Shown here in pieces: positions 1 to 8,308 of a stretch of DNA of 64,000 nucleotides. The translations under genes and the position numbers were made by a program. Where the stretch lies: the NCBI RefSeq assembly GCF_001280085.1, contig NZ_LGED01000196.1, positions 1-64,000 of the forward strand, given 5' to 3'. Source of the stretch: Saccharothrix sp. NRRL B-16348. GTDB lineage: Bacteria > Actinomycetota > Actinomycetes > Mycobacteriales > Pseudonocardiaceae. Within the stretch, counting starts at the first letter, position 1. Each line of letters opens with the position of its first letter. The notes beneath the pieces are model-generated. The model was not told where the DNA came from, made no database searches, and saw nothing but the letters and a program-made list of their open reading frames with translations.

Positions 1-485
1 GTCCAGGTCTGGCAGGTCGTGGGGCTCGTGGTGGTGGGGTTCGTGGGGTGAGGGCGGGGTGTAGGGGGCGGTTGGTGGGGAGTGGAGGTGGGGTGGGAGG
101 GCGTGGGGGTGGGCTCAGGAACACGGTCCGGGCCGTCGCGCCACCCCTTCTTTTCCCGGCAACAAATTCTAGCTTTCCATTCATCCCCAAGGCTTGTGCC
201 ACTTTTGGGTGATCTCCGGTGGCTCTCGGGGACCCTCACCGGTCGGTTGGGTCGGGCTCCTCGCGCGACCCGGGGCTCTCCTCGGTCCTGGGGGCGCCGA
301 TGACGCCGTCCGACGACATCACCCACCGCGCCTCGCCGTGCGGTCGGGCGGGGTGGGGGGTTCGGGCCTTGGCCCGGATGCCCCGTAATGCCAAGTCCAC
401 CACGTGTCGAAGTGCGGCTGGGTCCCTACTCGTCACAGCCCTGCTCGTCACGGCCTTTCTCGTCACGGACCGGACATCCGACATG
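1..485. other. Left-edge stretch without a convincing gene
   Basis: No reading frame here has a credible start, ribosome binding site and natural composition. Bases 1-118 are extremely G-rich on the plus strand, with many runs of three to five G. Bases 150-210 are unusually AT-rich for this genome. The stretch lies downstream of the minus-strand LuxR gene, so it may hold that gene's 3' region. I could not find a clear hairpin terminator. Confidence 0.5.
429..467. repeat. Three direct copies of CTCGTCAC, 15-bp period
   Basis: The octamer CTCGTCAC starts at 429, 444 and 459, exactly 15 bp apart, just beyond the stop codon of the minus-strand LuxR gene at 486. The copies sit on one face of the helix every one and a half turns. 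Function is unknown. It may be part of a 3' regulatory region or a simple duplication. Confidence 0.5.
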
Positions 486-1106
486 TCAGATCATCCCCTT
501 CCGAAGGGCGTAGGCGACCGCGTGCGGCCGGTTGCGCAGGTTGAGCCGGGTGGTGATTCCGTAGAACACGTTCTTGATGGTCCGCTCCGAGTACGACAAC
601 CGGCCCGCGATCTCGGCCGTGTCCAACCCGTCGGCCATCAGCCGCAGCACGTCGGTCTCCCGGGCGGTCAGCCGGTCGCGACTCCCCTCCGGCGCCAGCA
701 CCTGCTGCTGCAACTTCTGCACGTGCCGCAGCAGCTCGGCCACCATGTTCGGCGGCATCGCACCGCCACCCGACGCGGCGGCCAGGACGCTGCGCAGCAC
801 CAACTGGTCGGTCACCGTGGCGCGCGGCAGGATCGCCACGATCCGGCACTCCACGGCCGTCAGCACGTCGGACTCGCCCACCTCGTCGACGATCAGCACC
901 ACCGGCGCGCCCACGTGGGCGGCGGCACGGCGCAGCCGCGACACGACCTCGGCGCCCAGCCGGTCGACCGCCATGACGACCACGTCGGGCTTCACGCGCA
1001 CGGTGCTGTCCAGCACTTCCACATCGGGCCTCGAGCCGAGGTAGGTGATCAGGCCCGTCATGCTCAGGTGATCCGCCGCTTGGACGACGACCCGGATTCG
1101 CTCCAC
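486..1106 (-). CDS. LuxR-family transcriptional regulator (atypical receiver)
   Basis: This 206-residue protein has a receiver-like N-terminal half (about residues 1-115) and a NarL/LuxR helix-turn-helix at the C-terminus starting at LTARETDVLRLMADG, with the SERTIKNVFYGIT recognition region. The usual phospho-acceptor strand reads VVVMAVD, so the expected Asp position appears to be Ala, and the conserved Lys near ILPRAT is replaced. I infer phosphorylation-independent control. The start is GTG at 1106, chosen because GGGAGG lies 5 bases upstream. It is the distal minus-strand gene of the injection-system locus and closely resembles the regulator at 20831-21454, so the locus is flanked by two paralogous regulators. 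Confidence 0.9.
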   Translation of the reverse strand: MERIRVVVQAADHLSMTGLITYLGSRPDVEVLDSTVRVKPDVVVMAVDRLGAEVVSRLRRAAAHVGAPVVLIVDEVGESDVLTAVECRIVAILPRATVTDQLVLRSVLAAASGGGAMPPNMVAELLRHVQKLQQQVLAPEGSRDRLTARETDVLRLMADGLDTAEIAGRLSYSERTIKNVFYGITTRLNLRNRPHAVAYALRKGMI

Positions 1107-1156
1107 CGCTGCCTCCCGCAGTCTCGGATTGCACCACCGAGTCTGCGAGCCGCGGC

Positions 1157-1233
1157 TTCACGTGGTCTCAAGAGCGTCTAAAAGGATTCTTCACGCCGGC
1201 TGGATGACGTGAAGAGACGTGAAGAGACGTGAA
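1157..1233 (-). promoter_or_regulatory. Cluster of TTCACG/CGTGAA motifs upstream of the LuxR gene
   Basis: TTCACG occurs on the plus strand at 1157-1162 and 1190-1195. Its reverse complement CGTGAA follows at 1208-1213, 1218-1223 and 1228-1233, the last three inside a perfect 10-bp tandem repeat of GACGTGAAGA. The inner copies form an inverted repeat around 1190-1213. The cluster lies in the 190-bp gap between the epimerase stop and the LuxR start, which is where an operator for this regulator would be expected. That role is inferred. Confidence 0.6.
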
Positions 1234-1296
1234 AGAAGGGCCGGCGCGTCACGAGAACCCAACGCCTTGCACTCAACACCGCGGCCAAGCCGGTGG

Positions 1297-2382
1297 TCAA
1301 GAGGCGCTCAACCCGTTCAGCCCGGTCGGGTCGACGTCGACCCACCGCTCGTGCACCGACCGCAGCGTGTCGGCCAGGTCGTGCGCGGGCCGCCAGTCGG
1401 GGTAGTCGCGGCGGAACTTGCGGTTGTCGGTGATCCACCACCGGACGTCCGCGAACCGGTGCCGGGGCACGTACTCGAACCGCACCTCCTGCCCGGTCAG
1501 GTACTCGTACCGGGCGATCAGCTCCAGGATCGACGTGCCGCCCTCCCGCCCGCCGCCCGCGTGGTAGACCTCGCCGGGACGGGGGTCGCGGTAGAAGTGC
1601 CAGAACATCTCCACCAGGTCACGCGCGTCCAGCACGTCGCGCACCTGCTTGCCGCCGTGCCCGATCACCGGGAACGTCGCACCCCGCACGGCGCTGCGCA
1701 CCAGGTGCGACAGGAACCCGGCCTGCTCGACGCCCGCATGCCGCGCGCCGGTGACGCTCCCGCACCGGAACACCCCGACCCGCAACCCCAGCAGGTCGGC
1801 GTACGTCTGCGCGGCCAGGTCGGCGGCCAGCTTCGACACCCCGTGGAACGTCCGGTTCCCGCCCAGCCGGATCGACTCGTCGACGCCGTGCTCGTGGTAC
1901 GGGTGCGCCGGGTCGAGCTCCCACCTCGTCCCCGTCTCCACCAGCGGCAGGGAGTCCGGCACGTCGCCGTACACCTCCGTGGTGGAGGTCAGCACGACCA
2001 CCGCCTCGGGGCAGTGCCGCCGGACCGCCTCCAGCACGTTCACCGTGCCGACCGCGTTGACGTTCAGGTCCACCACGGGCCGCCCGGCCGCCCACTCGCC
2101 GCTCGGCTGCCCGGCCGCGTGCACGACCAGCCGCACGTCCGTGCCGTACTCGCCGAACAACGCGGTGAGCGCGCTCTCGTCACGCACGTCCACCCGGTGG
2201 TGCCGGTAGTTCGGGATGCCCTCGACCTCCGCCAGGTTCTCCGCGACGGAACCCGCCGGCCCGAACAGGTGCCGCCGCATCCCGTTGTCCACGCCGACGA
2301 CCAGGTCGAACCTCGACGCGAGCGCCCGCACCGCCTCCCCTCCCACCAAGCCCGCCGAGCCGGTGACCACTACCACGTCCAT
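1297..2382 (-). CDS. NAD-dependent epimerase/dehydratase (CDP-paratose 2-epimerase-like)
   Basis: This 361-residue extended short-chain dehydrogenase carries the Rossmann motif TGSAGLVGG at residues 7-15 and a sugar-nucleotide epimerase layout, with LTSTTEVYGD near 131 and a GKQVRDVLDARDL segment typical of CDP-paratose 2-epimerase-like proteins. The normal YxxxK catalytic pair reads HGVSK (180-184), so Lys184 is present but the Tyr position is His. Some members of this subfamily also lack the Tyr. The start is ATG 2382, preceded by GAGAGGAG at good spacing. It follows the zinc-ribbon gene by 30 bp on the same strand, so it is probably in the injection-system operon, perhaps for modifying a cell-surface or particle glycan. 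That role is a guess. Confidence 0.85.
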   Translation of the reverse strand: MDVVVVTGSAGLVGGEAVRALASRFDLVVGVDNGMRRHLFGPAGSVAENLAEVEGIPNYRHHRVDVRDESALTALFGEYGTDVRLVVHAAGQPSGEWAAGRPVVDLNVNAVGTVNVLEAVRRHCPEAVVVLTSTTEVYGDVPDSLPLVETGTRWELDPAHPYHEHGVDESIRLGGNRTFHGVSKLAADLAAQTYADLLGLRVGVFRCGSVTGARHAGVEQAGFLSHLVRSAVRGATFPVIGHGGKQVRDVLDARDLVEMFWHFYRDPRPGEVYHAGGGREGGTSILELIARYEYLTGQEVRFEYVPRHRFADVRWWITDNRKFRRDYPDWRPAHDLADTLRSVHERWVDVDPTGLNGLSAS

Positions 2383-2412
2383 CTTCCGCTCCTCTCCGTC
2401 TGCAATGGACAC

Positions 2413-3297
2413 TCAAGGCCGGCGGAAGAACTCCACCTCGCCCAACGCGATGTGCCGTCCCGCCGCCTGCCCGGCCGAGGCGCGCACGACCAGCCGGATC
2501 CGCACGACGCCGCTCACCGCCGTGTCGACGCGCTGCGGGCCGACCCGGTCGGCCAGGGGCAGCGGGACGGTGCGGGTGCCGCCGTCGGCGGTGGTGACGA
2601 CCATGTCCAGCGCGGACACCCTCGCCTGCCCGGTGAACGCGCGTTCCTCCACGCCCGCGCCCGTGTGCACGACCACCGACAGCAGCCGGAACGGGGTCGC
2701 GAAGCCGAACTCCACCGCGTCACCCACGGCGGTGGCGCCCCAGTACCGGTTCGACAGGCCGTCCGCGGCCGCCGCCGCCGGGTGACCGGGCACCTCGGCG
2801 GTGGCGGTGGTGCTGCTCGGGCCGACGGCGACGGGCGTGGACGTCTTGTCGCGAACGTCCTCGATCAGCGCCAAAGCCGTGGGGTAGAACAGGATCGCGA
2901 CCAGCAGCAGCACCGCGCCCGCGGCGAACGCGACCAGGCGACGCAGCCACCGCGAGGTGTCGCCGCGCCACCGCCACCTCCGTTGCGCCTGCCTGCCGCG
3001 GACCTCGCCCGCACCGGGGACCAACGGCGTGGCGCACCGCCGGCAGAACCGGCGTCCCGGCGGGTTCGCGACGCCGCACGCCGGGCACGGCGGCCCGACG
3101 ACCACCTCGTCGTCCACCGCGCTCGGCAGCGGTCGCCGTGCCTCCGGTCGACCCGGCAGCACCGGTCCCGGACGCTCTTCGGTCTCGTCCTGCGGCGGCT
3201 GCGGTTCGGCGGCGGCCCAGCCGAGGTAGGTGCCGCAGTTGCCGCAGAAGTCGTCCGCGTCGCGCACCGGCGCGCCGCACTGCGTGCACAGGCGCAT
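2413..3297 (-). CDS. Zinc-ribbon membrane protein with NADase-type glycan-binding/discoidin-like domain
   Basis: The 294-residue protein starts with a double zinc ribbon: CTQC...CGNC at residues 4-21, and CPACG...CRRC near 72-92. A Pro/Glu-rich stretch and one transmembrane helix (LVAFAAGAVLLLVAILFY) follow, then a C-terminal beta-sandwich of about 140 residues beginning PAAAAADGLSNRYWG. That last part resembles the NADase-type glycan-binding or discoidin-like module seen beside actinobacterial contractile injection systems. The predicted topology is cytoplasmic zinc ribbons and an external sandwich. Only one base separates the preceding gene's stop from its ATG, so translation is probably coupled. 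It may connect the particle or its signal to the membrane, which is inferred. Confidence 0.8.
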   Translation of the reverse strand: MRLCTQCGAPVRDADDFCGNCGTYLGWAAAEPQPPQDETEERPGPVLPGRPEARRPLPSAVDDEVVVGPPCPACGVANPPGRRFCRRCATPLVPGAGEVRGRQAQRRWRWRGDTSRWLRRLVAFAAGAVLLLVAILFYPTALALIEDVRDKTSTPVAVGPSSTTATAEVPGHPAAAAADGLSNRYWGATAVGDAVEFGFATPFRLLSVVVHTGAGVEERAFTGQARVSALDMVVTTADGGTRTVPLPLADRVGPQRVDTAVSGVVRIRLVVRASAGQAAGRHIALGEVEFFRRP

Positions 3298-3298
3298 G

Positions 3299-3847
3299 TC
3301 AGTCCCCGTTCCCGCTCGGCACTTCGACGGCGCAGGCGACGTGCAGCGGGCACACCGCGTCGACCAGCGCCACCACCCGGTCCCGGTCGACCGGCCCGGA
3401 CCGGCCCGGCCACACCCGCACCAGCACGACGTCCGACGGGCGGGGCAGGGTGGTGTCGGGCCGGGTCGACCAGGTCACGCCGGGGCCGTCCACCACTTCG
3501 GCGCGCACACCCAGGCACAGCTCCAGCCGGGCGACGAGACCACGTGCGGTGCCGCGCAGGCGGTGCAGCTCGACGGCGCGGCGCACCAGCTCCCGGCGCA
3601 GCGGCTCCGGCCACGTCGGGTCGAGGTCCGCCGCCACCCAGGACGACAGCCACGCCACGAAGTCGGCGGGCGCGAGGTCCGGGTCGAAGTACTCCGCCAG
3701 GTTGTCCAAAGTGGACAGGATGGCGGACAGCACGGCGTCCAGGCCCGAGGTGAACCGCTGGGCGAAGTCGTCCGCCGCGTACAGCGAGGGCAGCATCCCG
3801 CCCAGCGGGTAGCGGCTGGGCAGCTCGGGGAGCGCGACGCGGCTCAT
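3299..3847 (-). CDS. eCIS phage tail protein (tail protein I / TIGR02242-like)
   Basis: This 182-residue baseplate protein contains LPSLYAADDFAQRFTSGLDAVL and a W-x-x-DLDPTWPEPLRRELVRRAVELHRLRGTARG core, the signature of the tail-protein domain (TIGR02242/P2 gpI-like) found in extracellular contractile injection systems. It probably takes part in the baseplate wedge together with the baseplate J protein encoded immediately upstream. The ATG at 3847 was chosen because residues before it are Arg/Trp-rich noise. The intergenic gap to the baseplate J stop is 22 bp. Confidence 0.85.
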   Translation of the reverse strand: MSRVALPELPSRYPLGGMLPSLYAADDFAQRFTSGLDAVLSAILSTLDNLAEYFDPDLAPADFVAWLSSWVAADLDPTWPEPLRRELVRRAVELHRLRGTARGLVARLELCLGVRAEVVDGPGVTWSTRPDTTLPRPSDVVLVRVWPGRSGPVDRDRVVALVDAVCPLHVACAVEVPSGNGD

Positions 3848-3869
3848 GACCCCACCACCACGGCGCGGC

Positions 3870-5804
3870 TCACGACCCCACCACCACGATCTGGTGCTGG
3901 TAGGAGAACACCAGCGCGTTCGGCGCCACCTCGACCCGGTCCACCGGCGCGCCACGTGCCCCGGTGATCGGATCGGCCGGGAACAGCCGGATCTCCTCCA
4001 CCAGCCGCACCCCGCCGACGCCTTGGAGCACCGCGAAGACCTCGCCGTACTGCACCGGTCGGCCGAACTCCCACCCGGCGCCGTCCGTGCCGCCGCGCAG
4101 CGGGTTGAGGTAGCGGTAGAGCGCGTCCAACGCGTCCTCGCGCACCCGGTTGCCCTCCGCGTCCGGCGCCAGCACCCGTGCGACCACCGTGATGCCCTGG
4201 TAGCGCGGCGGTTCGACGACCAGCCGGGTGCCGAGCAGCCGCCGTTCGTCCAACCGCCTGGCCACCGCCGACACCACGTCCTCGGTCGGCACCAGCTGCT
4301 CGAACCGCAGCCGGTCGCCCTGGTCGGCCACCGCGTCGGGCACCACCAGCACCCGCGCCGCGCCCGGACCGGCGGGCAGGCACCGCACCCTGGCCAGCGA
4401 CGGCGCGGCCAGCTTCGCGATGTGCTCGTGGTCCGCGGCGGTCACCGCGCGCTCCTGCACCCGGAGCTGGTGCGGCGCGCGCACCTTCGCCTCGGCCACC
4501 GTCTCGCCGTCGACCCCGCCGCGCGCGGCCTCGCGGTTCTCCACCGCCGCCACGTACGGCACGGAGCTGCGCAGCGCCGAGATCGCGCCGCGCGCCACGT
4601 TGCCCGCCCGTCCGCCGCCCGTGCGGTAACGGGGCACCTGCACCACCGAGCCCTTGGGCGGCACAGCGCCGTAGCGGCGCAGCGTGCCGTCCGCCTCGCG
4701 GACCGCGGGCGGGAAGTGGAACTCGCCGCGCACCGCGTCCAGCACCACGTGCCGGTCCTCCGGCGTCGACTCGCCGAAGTGGTCCACCACGGTCCAGTCC
4801 TGCCACCCGTCGCCCGCCGACACCCGCACTACCGGCGGGTCGCCGTCGAGCAGCACGGGGGCGCGCGGCACGGTGAACCGCTGCCCCGGCACGCCCGCCG
4901 TCTCGCCGAGCAGCACGTCGGCCTCGGCCTCCGCGTGCTCGGCCGCCGTGGTGCCGCCGATGGTGAACGCCTCGGCCTCCCGAACGGTCGGCGACTCCGA
5001 GTAGAACGGCTGCTCCCGCACCGGCTCGGTGACGCGGCAGCGCAGCCACCCCGCGCGGTGACCCGCCACCACGGAATCGGTGTGCCCCGCGGGCACGTGC
5101 AGCACGACCTCGCCGGGCCGGTTCAGGCCGCCGGTGCTGTCCTCGTCCACCTCGCACGGCTGCCAGTCCTGCCCGGTCCACGCCTCCCACACCAGGGGCG
5201 GCTGCCGGGGGTCGACGCCGATGCCCTCCACCCGGCTGTCCAGCCGCAGCACCACGACGCAGCGCGGCACGGCCGCCGTCAGCCCGAACAGCGTCGCGTC
5301 ACCGGGCGTCGGCGTGGCCTGGAAGCACCGCACGTCCCGGCCCGCCTCCAGGTCCCTGGTGCGGTCGGTGTGCTCGCCCGACGCCGCCCTCGTCACCAGC
5401 CGCCCGACCGAGCACGGCACCACGGCCAACTCGTCGGTGGTGGCGAACACGACCGCCTCGGAGTTCTCCGAGCGGGCCGTGGCGACCTCGGTGCCGACGG
5501 CCAGCACGACGGCCTGCGGCTGCGGCGCGGACAACCAGAACGTGACGTCGGCGCGCGCCGCGGTCGGCGGGAACAGCGTGACGCCGAGCAGGTCCAGGAA
5601 CGCCAGGTGGTTGCGCTCCGGCACCCGGTTGAGCCGGTAGACGAGCTGGTCGACCATCTGCGCGAACGTCTCGATGAGCGTGACGCCGGGGTCGGACACG
5701 TTGTGGTCCGTCCACTCCGGACAGCTCTGCTGGACGTACCGCTTGGCCTCGTCCACGAGCTGCTGGAAACGCCGGTCGTCCAGGTTCGGTGCGGGCAGCG
5801 CCAT
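3870..5804 (-). CDS. eCIS baseplate J/gp6-like assembly protein
   Basis: This 644-residue protein matches the putative baseplate assembly family (TIGR02243; Afp11/T4 gp6-like). It has an N-terminal LDDRRFQQLVDEAKRYVQQSCPEWTDHNVSDPGVTL-type segment, which is diagnostic, and a C-terminal region with RVRCLPAGPGAARVLVVPD and RYQGITVVARVLAP. It would form the inner baseplate ring that triggers sheath contraction. The start is ATG 5804, whose A is shared with the TGA of the gp25 gene (TGATG), so the two are translationally coupled. Apparent extensions upstream of this ATG are shadows of the gp25 gene. Confidence 0.92.
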   Translation of the reverse strand: MALPAPNLDDRRFQQLVDEAKRYVQQSCPEWTDHNVSDPGVTLIETFAQMVDQLVYRLNRVPERNHLAFLDLLGVTLFPPTAARADVTFWLSAPQPQAVVLAVGTEVATARSENSEAVVFATTDELAVVPCSVGRLVTRAASGEHTDRTRDLEAGRDVRCFQATPTPGDATLFGLTAAVPRCVVVLRLDSRVEGIGVDPRQPPLVWEAWTGQDWQPCEVDEDSTGGLNRPGEVVLHVPAGHTDSVVAGHRAGWLRCRVTEPVREQPFYSESPTVREAEAFTIGGTTAAEHAEAEADVLLGETAGVPGQRFTVPRAPVLLDGDPPVVRVSAGDGWQDWTVVDHFGESTPEDRHVVLDAVRGEFHFPPAVREADGTLRRYGAVPPKGSVVQVPRYRTGGGRAGNVARGAISALRSSVPYVAAVENREAARGGVDGETVAEAKVRAPHQLRVQERAVTAADHEHIAKLAAPSLARVRCLPAGPGAARVLVVPDAVADQGDRLRFEQLVPTEDVVSAVARRLDERRLLGTRLVVEPPRYQGITVVARVLAPDAEGNRVREDALDALYRYLNPLRGGTDGAGWEFGRPVQYGEVFAVLQGVGGVRLVEEIRLFPADPITGARGAPVDRVEVAPNALVFSYQHQIVVVGS

Positions 5805-6211
5805 CAGTCCGCGCTCCCTTCGGCGGGGATGGTGTAGAAGGGGAAGACCAGGTTGCGCCGGTCGTTGGTGGACCGGATGGTGTAACGCACGTCGATGTAC
5901 AGCGTGCCGACCTCGACGGCGTCGAACGCGACCACCACGTCGTCGACCTCGATCCGCGGTTCCCACCGGTCCAGCGCGGCGCGCACCTCGCGGGCGACGT
6001 GGCCCGCGGTGGCGCCGTCGGCCGAGGCGAACACGTGCTCGTGGATGCCGCAGCCGAACTCCGGGCGCATCGGCCGCTCGCCCGGCGCGGTGCCGAGCAC
6101 GAGCCGGATGGCCTCGGTGATCTCCTGCTCGCGCTCGACCATCCCGATGCCGCCGGTCGGACCCGTCCGCAGCGGGAAGCCCCAGCCGCGCCCGATGAAG
6201 CTCTCGCTCAT
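5804..6211 (-). CDS. eCIS gp25/lysozyme-like baseplate wedge protein
   Basis: This 135-residue protein of the GPW/gp25 family (Afp9-like) begins MSESFIGRGWGFPL. It carries the conserved EQEITEAIRLVLGTAPGERPMRPEFGCGI segment, whose GER..RP.FG.G pattern marks the EPR core of gp25-like wedges. It nucleates sheath polymerisation at the baseplate. TGATG overlaps at both ends tie it to the PAAR gene upstream and the baseplate J gene downstream. Confidence 0.93.
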   Translation of the reverse strand: MSESFIGRGWGFPLRTGPTGGIGMVEREQEITEAIRLVLGTAPGERPMRPEFGCGIHEHVFASADGATAGHVAREVRAALDRWEPRIEVDDVVVAFDAVEVGTLYIDVRYTIRSTNDRRNLVFPFYTIPAEGSAD

Positions 6212-6516
6212 CACCGGCCTCCGATGTGGACGGTCAGCGCGCCGCTGAGGACGTTCGCCTGGCACGTGGTCGTGTCGCCGACCCGTGCCGCGACCACGCC
6301 GCCGATGAGCACCTGGCCGCCGATGCGGGGTTTGAGGACGTTCAAGGGCCCCATGGCGAGGTCTTTCGGCACGACGCACACGTGCAGGCTGCCGCCGACG
6401 GCGGCGGGCTTGCCCTCGATCAGCACGGTGGCCACCCGGGCGGCCACCGCGGGCGGCGGCGTGCCGATCGTGCCGCCGTGCGACGTCTTGTCACCCAGCC
6501 GGGCGGCGGGGGGCAT
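6211..6516 (-). CDS. PAAR-domain spike tip protein
   Basis: This 101-residue protein is almost entirely a PAAR domain. It starts with MPPAARLGDKTSHGG and contains repeated Gly-rich turns (GKPAAVGG, RIGGQVLIGGVVAARVGDTTTC). PAAR proteins cap the VgrG-type spike and sharpen the needle (Afp10-like). AAGGAGAT lies 5 bases before the ATG at 6516. The gene sits between the spike gene (16-bp gap) and gp25 (TGATG overlap), the canonical order. There is no C-terminal toxin extension. Confidence 0.93.
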   Translation of the reverse strand: MPPAARLGDKTSHGGTIGTPPPAVAARVATVLIEGKPAAVGGSLHVCVVPKDLAMGPLNVLKPRIGGQVLIGGVVAARVGDTTTCQANVLSGALTVHIGGR

Positions 6517-6532
6517 GGTGATCTCCTTCGGG

Positions 6533-8308
6533 TCAGTTGATCCGGACGACCGCGCCCTTGAGCACGGCCTGGGCGCGGCCTTCGACGGAAACGTCGGTGC
6601 CGCCCCGCACGGACGCCGAGGTGGTCGCCTCGACGGACACCGTGTTGCCCTTCAGCACCAGGTCGCCGAGCCCGGCGTCGACGGTGATGCCGCGCGCGTT
6701 CATGCTGATCGAGCCGAGGACCCGGCGACCGCGCGGCGTGCTCACCCGGATGTCGATGCTCCCGGTCTTCTCGTCCAACGTGATGTCGAGCCGCTTGTCG
6801 CCGGTCTGCACCCGGACGCCGGCGGCGGTGAGGCCGTCCAGCAGCTCCAGCCGGTTGCCCGTGCGGGACACCAGCGACCGGCGGTTCACCCGGCCGCTCG
6901 TGCGGTCGACCAGCGGCACGTCGTGCGGCGAGGGGAGGTCGACGCCGTTGTACAGCCCGCCGAGCACGTACGGGCGGTCCAGGCTGCCCTGCTCGAAGCC
7001 GACCAGCACCTCGTCGTTGACCTCGGGGCTGAACACCCCGCCGCCGCGGACACCGCCCCACTGCACGGTGCGGACCCAGTCGGTGACGTAGTTGTCGTCC
7101 AGCCACGGGAACTTCAGCCGCACCCAGCCCCGCTGGTCGCGGCCGACCTCCTTGATGTCGGTGACGATCCCGGTCGCCAGACCCGGCATCCGCGGCGAGC
7201 GGCCCGGTGCGTTGCCGCCCAGCGCCAGCCCGGCCAGCGACCGGTCCGGCGAGCTGCTCACCGTGACGATGCTGCGGTAGCCGTGCTCGGGCTCCAGCAC
7301 GTGACGCACCGACGTGGCGGTGTAGCGCCCGCTGAACGCGGGTCCGGCGTCCGCCAACGCGATCGGCACGCCCGCGCGCAGCGTCGGGTGGCCCTTGGCG
7401 ACCGCCTCGATCTCGGCGTACCCGGCGCTCACCGCCTCGGCGAGCGAGCGTGCGGCGGTGTCCGCCTCGGCCTGCGTGCCGTACGGCGTGTCGGACACCA
7501 GCATGGTGGTCCTCCGGCCGGCGACGGACCCGCCGAAGCCGGGCAGCACGGTCTTGCTCCGGATGGCCGGTTCGACCGCCACGAACGCCTTCTTCGTGGC
7601 CACGTCCCAGGCGCGCACCTCGACCTTCTCGACCTGGTCGGAGCCGGTCAGCGAGGCGCGCAGCGACAGCAGGTCGCCGTGCCGGAGCACCAGCGGGCTG
7701 GTGGCGGTGAGCGCGGGCGCGCCGGACGCCGGCTTGGGCTTGAGCAGCTCCAGCTTGCCCTTGTCGTCCACCTGGACGGTCACGCCGTGCTCGTGGGCCA
7801 GTTGCTGGAGGAACTCCCAGTCCGACACGTTCGCCTGGCTGAGCTGCGCGTACCTGACGGGGGAGAGCTCGACGCGGCCGACGGTCAGCCCGGCGTTGCG
7901 GGCCACCTGGCGCACCACGGTGGCCGCGGGGACGTTGTGGAACGCCTCCACCCGGCGACCGCGGAACAGCCGGTGCGCCTTGCTCATGGCGCGGATGACG
8001 GTGAACGAGCCGGTCGAGTCGCCGTCCGTCTCCAGCCCGGTGACCTCGCCGCCGAACAGCTGCACCTGCGCCTTGGTCTCGACCGTCACCACCGACACCG
8101 TCAACGGCGTGCCGATCTCGATGCGGCTGTCGGTCAGCAGCTCGTGGTTGCCGTCGCGGTAGGTCAGCACCGCGAGGTCCGGCAGGCCGACGTTCTCGTC
8201 GACCACGCAGCTGACCAGCCTCTTGTCCCACGTGCTCGACAGCGAAGCCGCCTTCACGATCGGGTCGGCGGCGAACGACCGGAACGACTTGCCCGCGGAC
8301 GGCTTCAC
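6533..8308 (-). CDS. VgrG-like spike protein (gp27-gp5 fusion)
   Basis: The 591-residue protein has a gp27-like N-terminal half (ring and trimer base) followed by a gp5-type OB-fold at about residues 370-470 (GIVTDIKEVGRDQRGWVRLKFPWLDDNY, then WVRTVQWGGVRGGGVFSPEVNDEVLVGFEQG). It ends in a short beta-helical tail of IDIRVS- and ISMNARGI-like strands. This matches the Afp8/Pvc8 spike. The start is GTG 8308, overlapping the stop of the LysM gene (GTGA). A longer open frame upstream overlaps that gene and is rejected. The spike would sit at the tube tip beneath the PAAR cap. Confidence 0.92.
   Translation of the reverse strand: MKPSAGKSFRSFAADPIVKAASLSSTWDKRLVSCVVDENVGLPDLAVLTYRDGNHELLTDSRIEIGTPLTVSVVTVETKAQVQLFGGEVTGLETDGDSTGSFTVIRAMSKAHRLFRGRRVEAFHNVPAATVVRQVARNAGLTVGRVELSPVRYAQLSQANVSDWEFLQQLAHEHGVTVQVDDKGKLELLKPKPASGAPALTATSPLVLRHGDLLSLRASLTGSDQVEKVEVRAWDVATKKAFVAVEPAIRSKTVLPGFGGSVAGRRTTMLVSDTPYGTQAEADTAARSLAEAVSAGYAEIEAVAKGHPTLRAGVPIALADAGPAFSGRYTATSVRHVLEPEHGYRSIVTVSSSPDRSLAGLALGGNAPGRSPRMPGLATGIVTDIKEVGRDQRGWVRLKFPWLDDNYVTDWVRTVQWGGVRGGGVFSPEVNDEVLVGFEQGSLDRPYVLGGLYNGVDLPSPHDVPLVDRTSGRVNRRSLVSRTGNRLELLDGLTAAGVRVQTGDKRLDITLDEKTGSIDIRVSTPRGRRVLGSISMNARGITVDAGLGDLVLKGNTVSVEATTSASVRGGTDVSVEGRAQAVLKGAVVRIN

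Noticed and set aside
82..388. Small plus-strand frames near the left edge
   Set aside because: They lack ribosome binding sites and have shadow-like composition. The region appears to be intergenic.
1219..3753. 844-codon plus-strand frame across the epimerase and zinc-ribbon genes
   Set aside because: It is composed of RVRR/PPRR-type noise, while the minus-strand genes in the same place have recognisable folds and ribosome binding sites.
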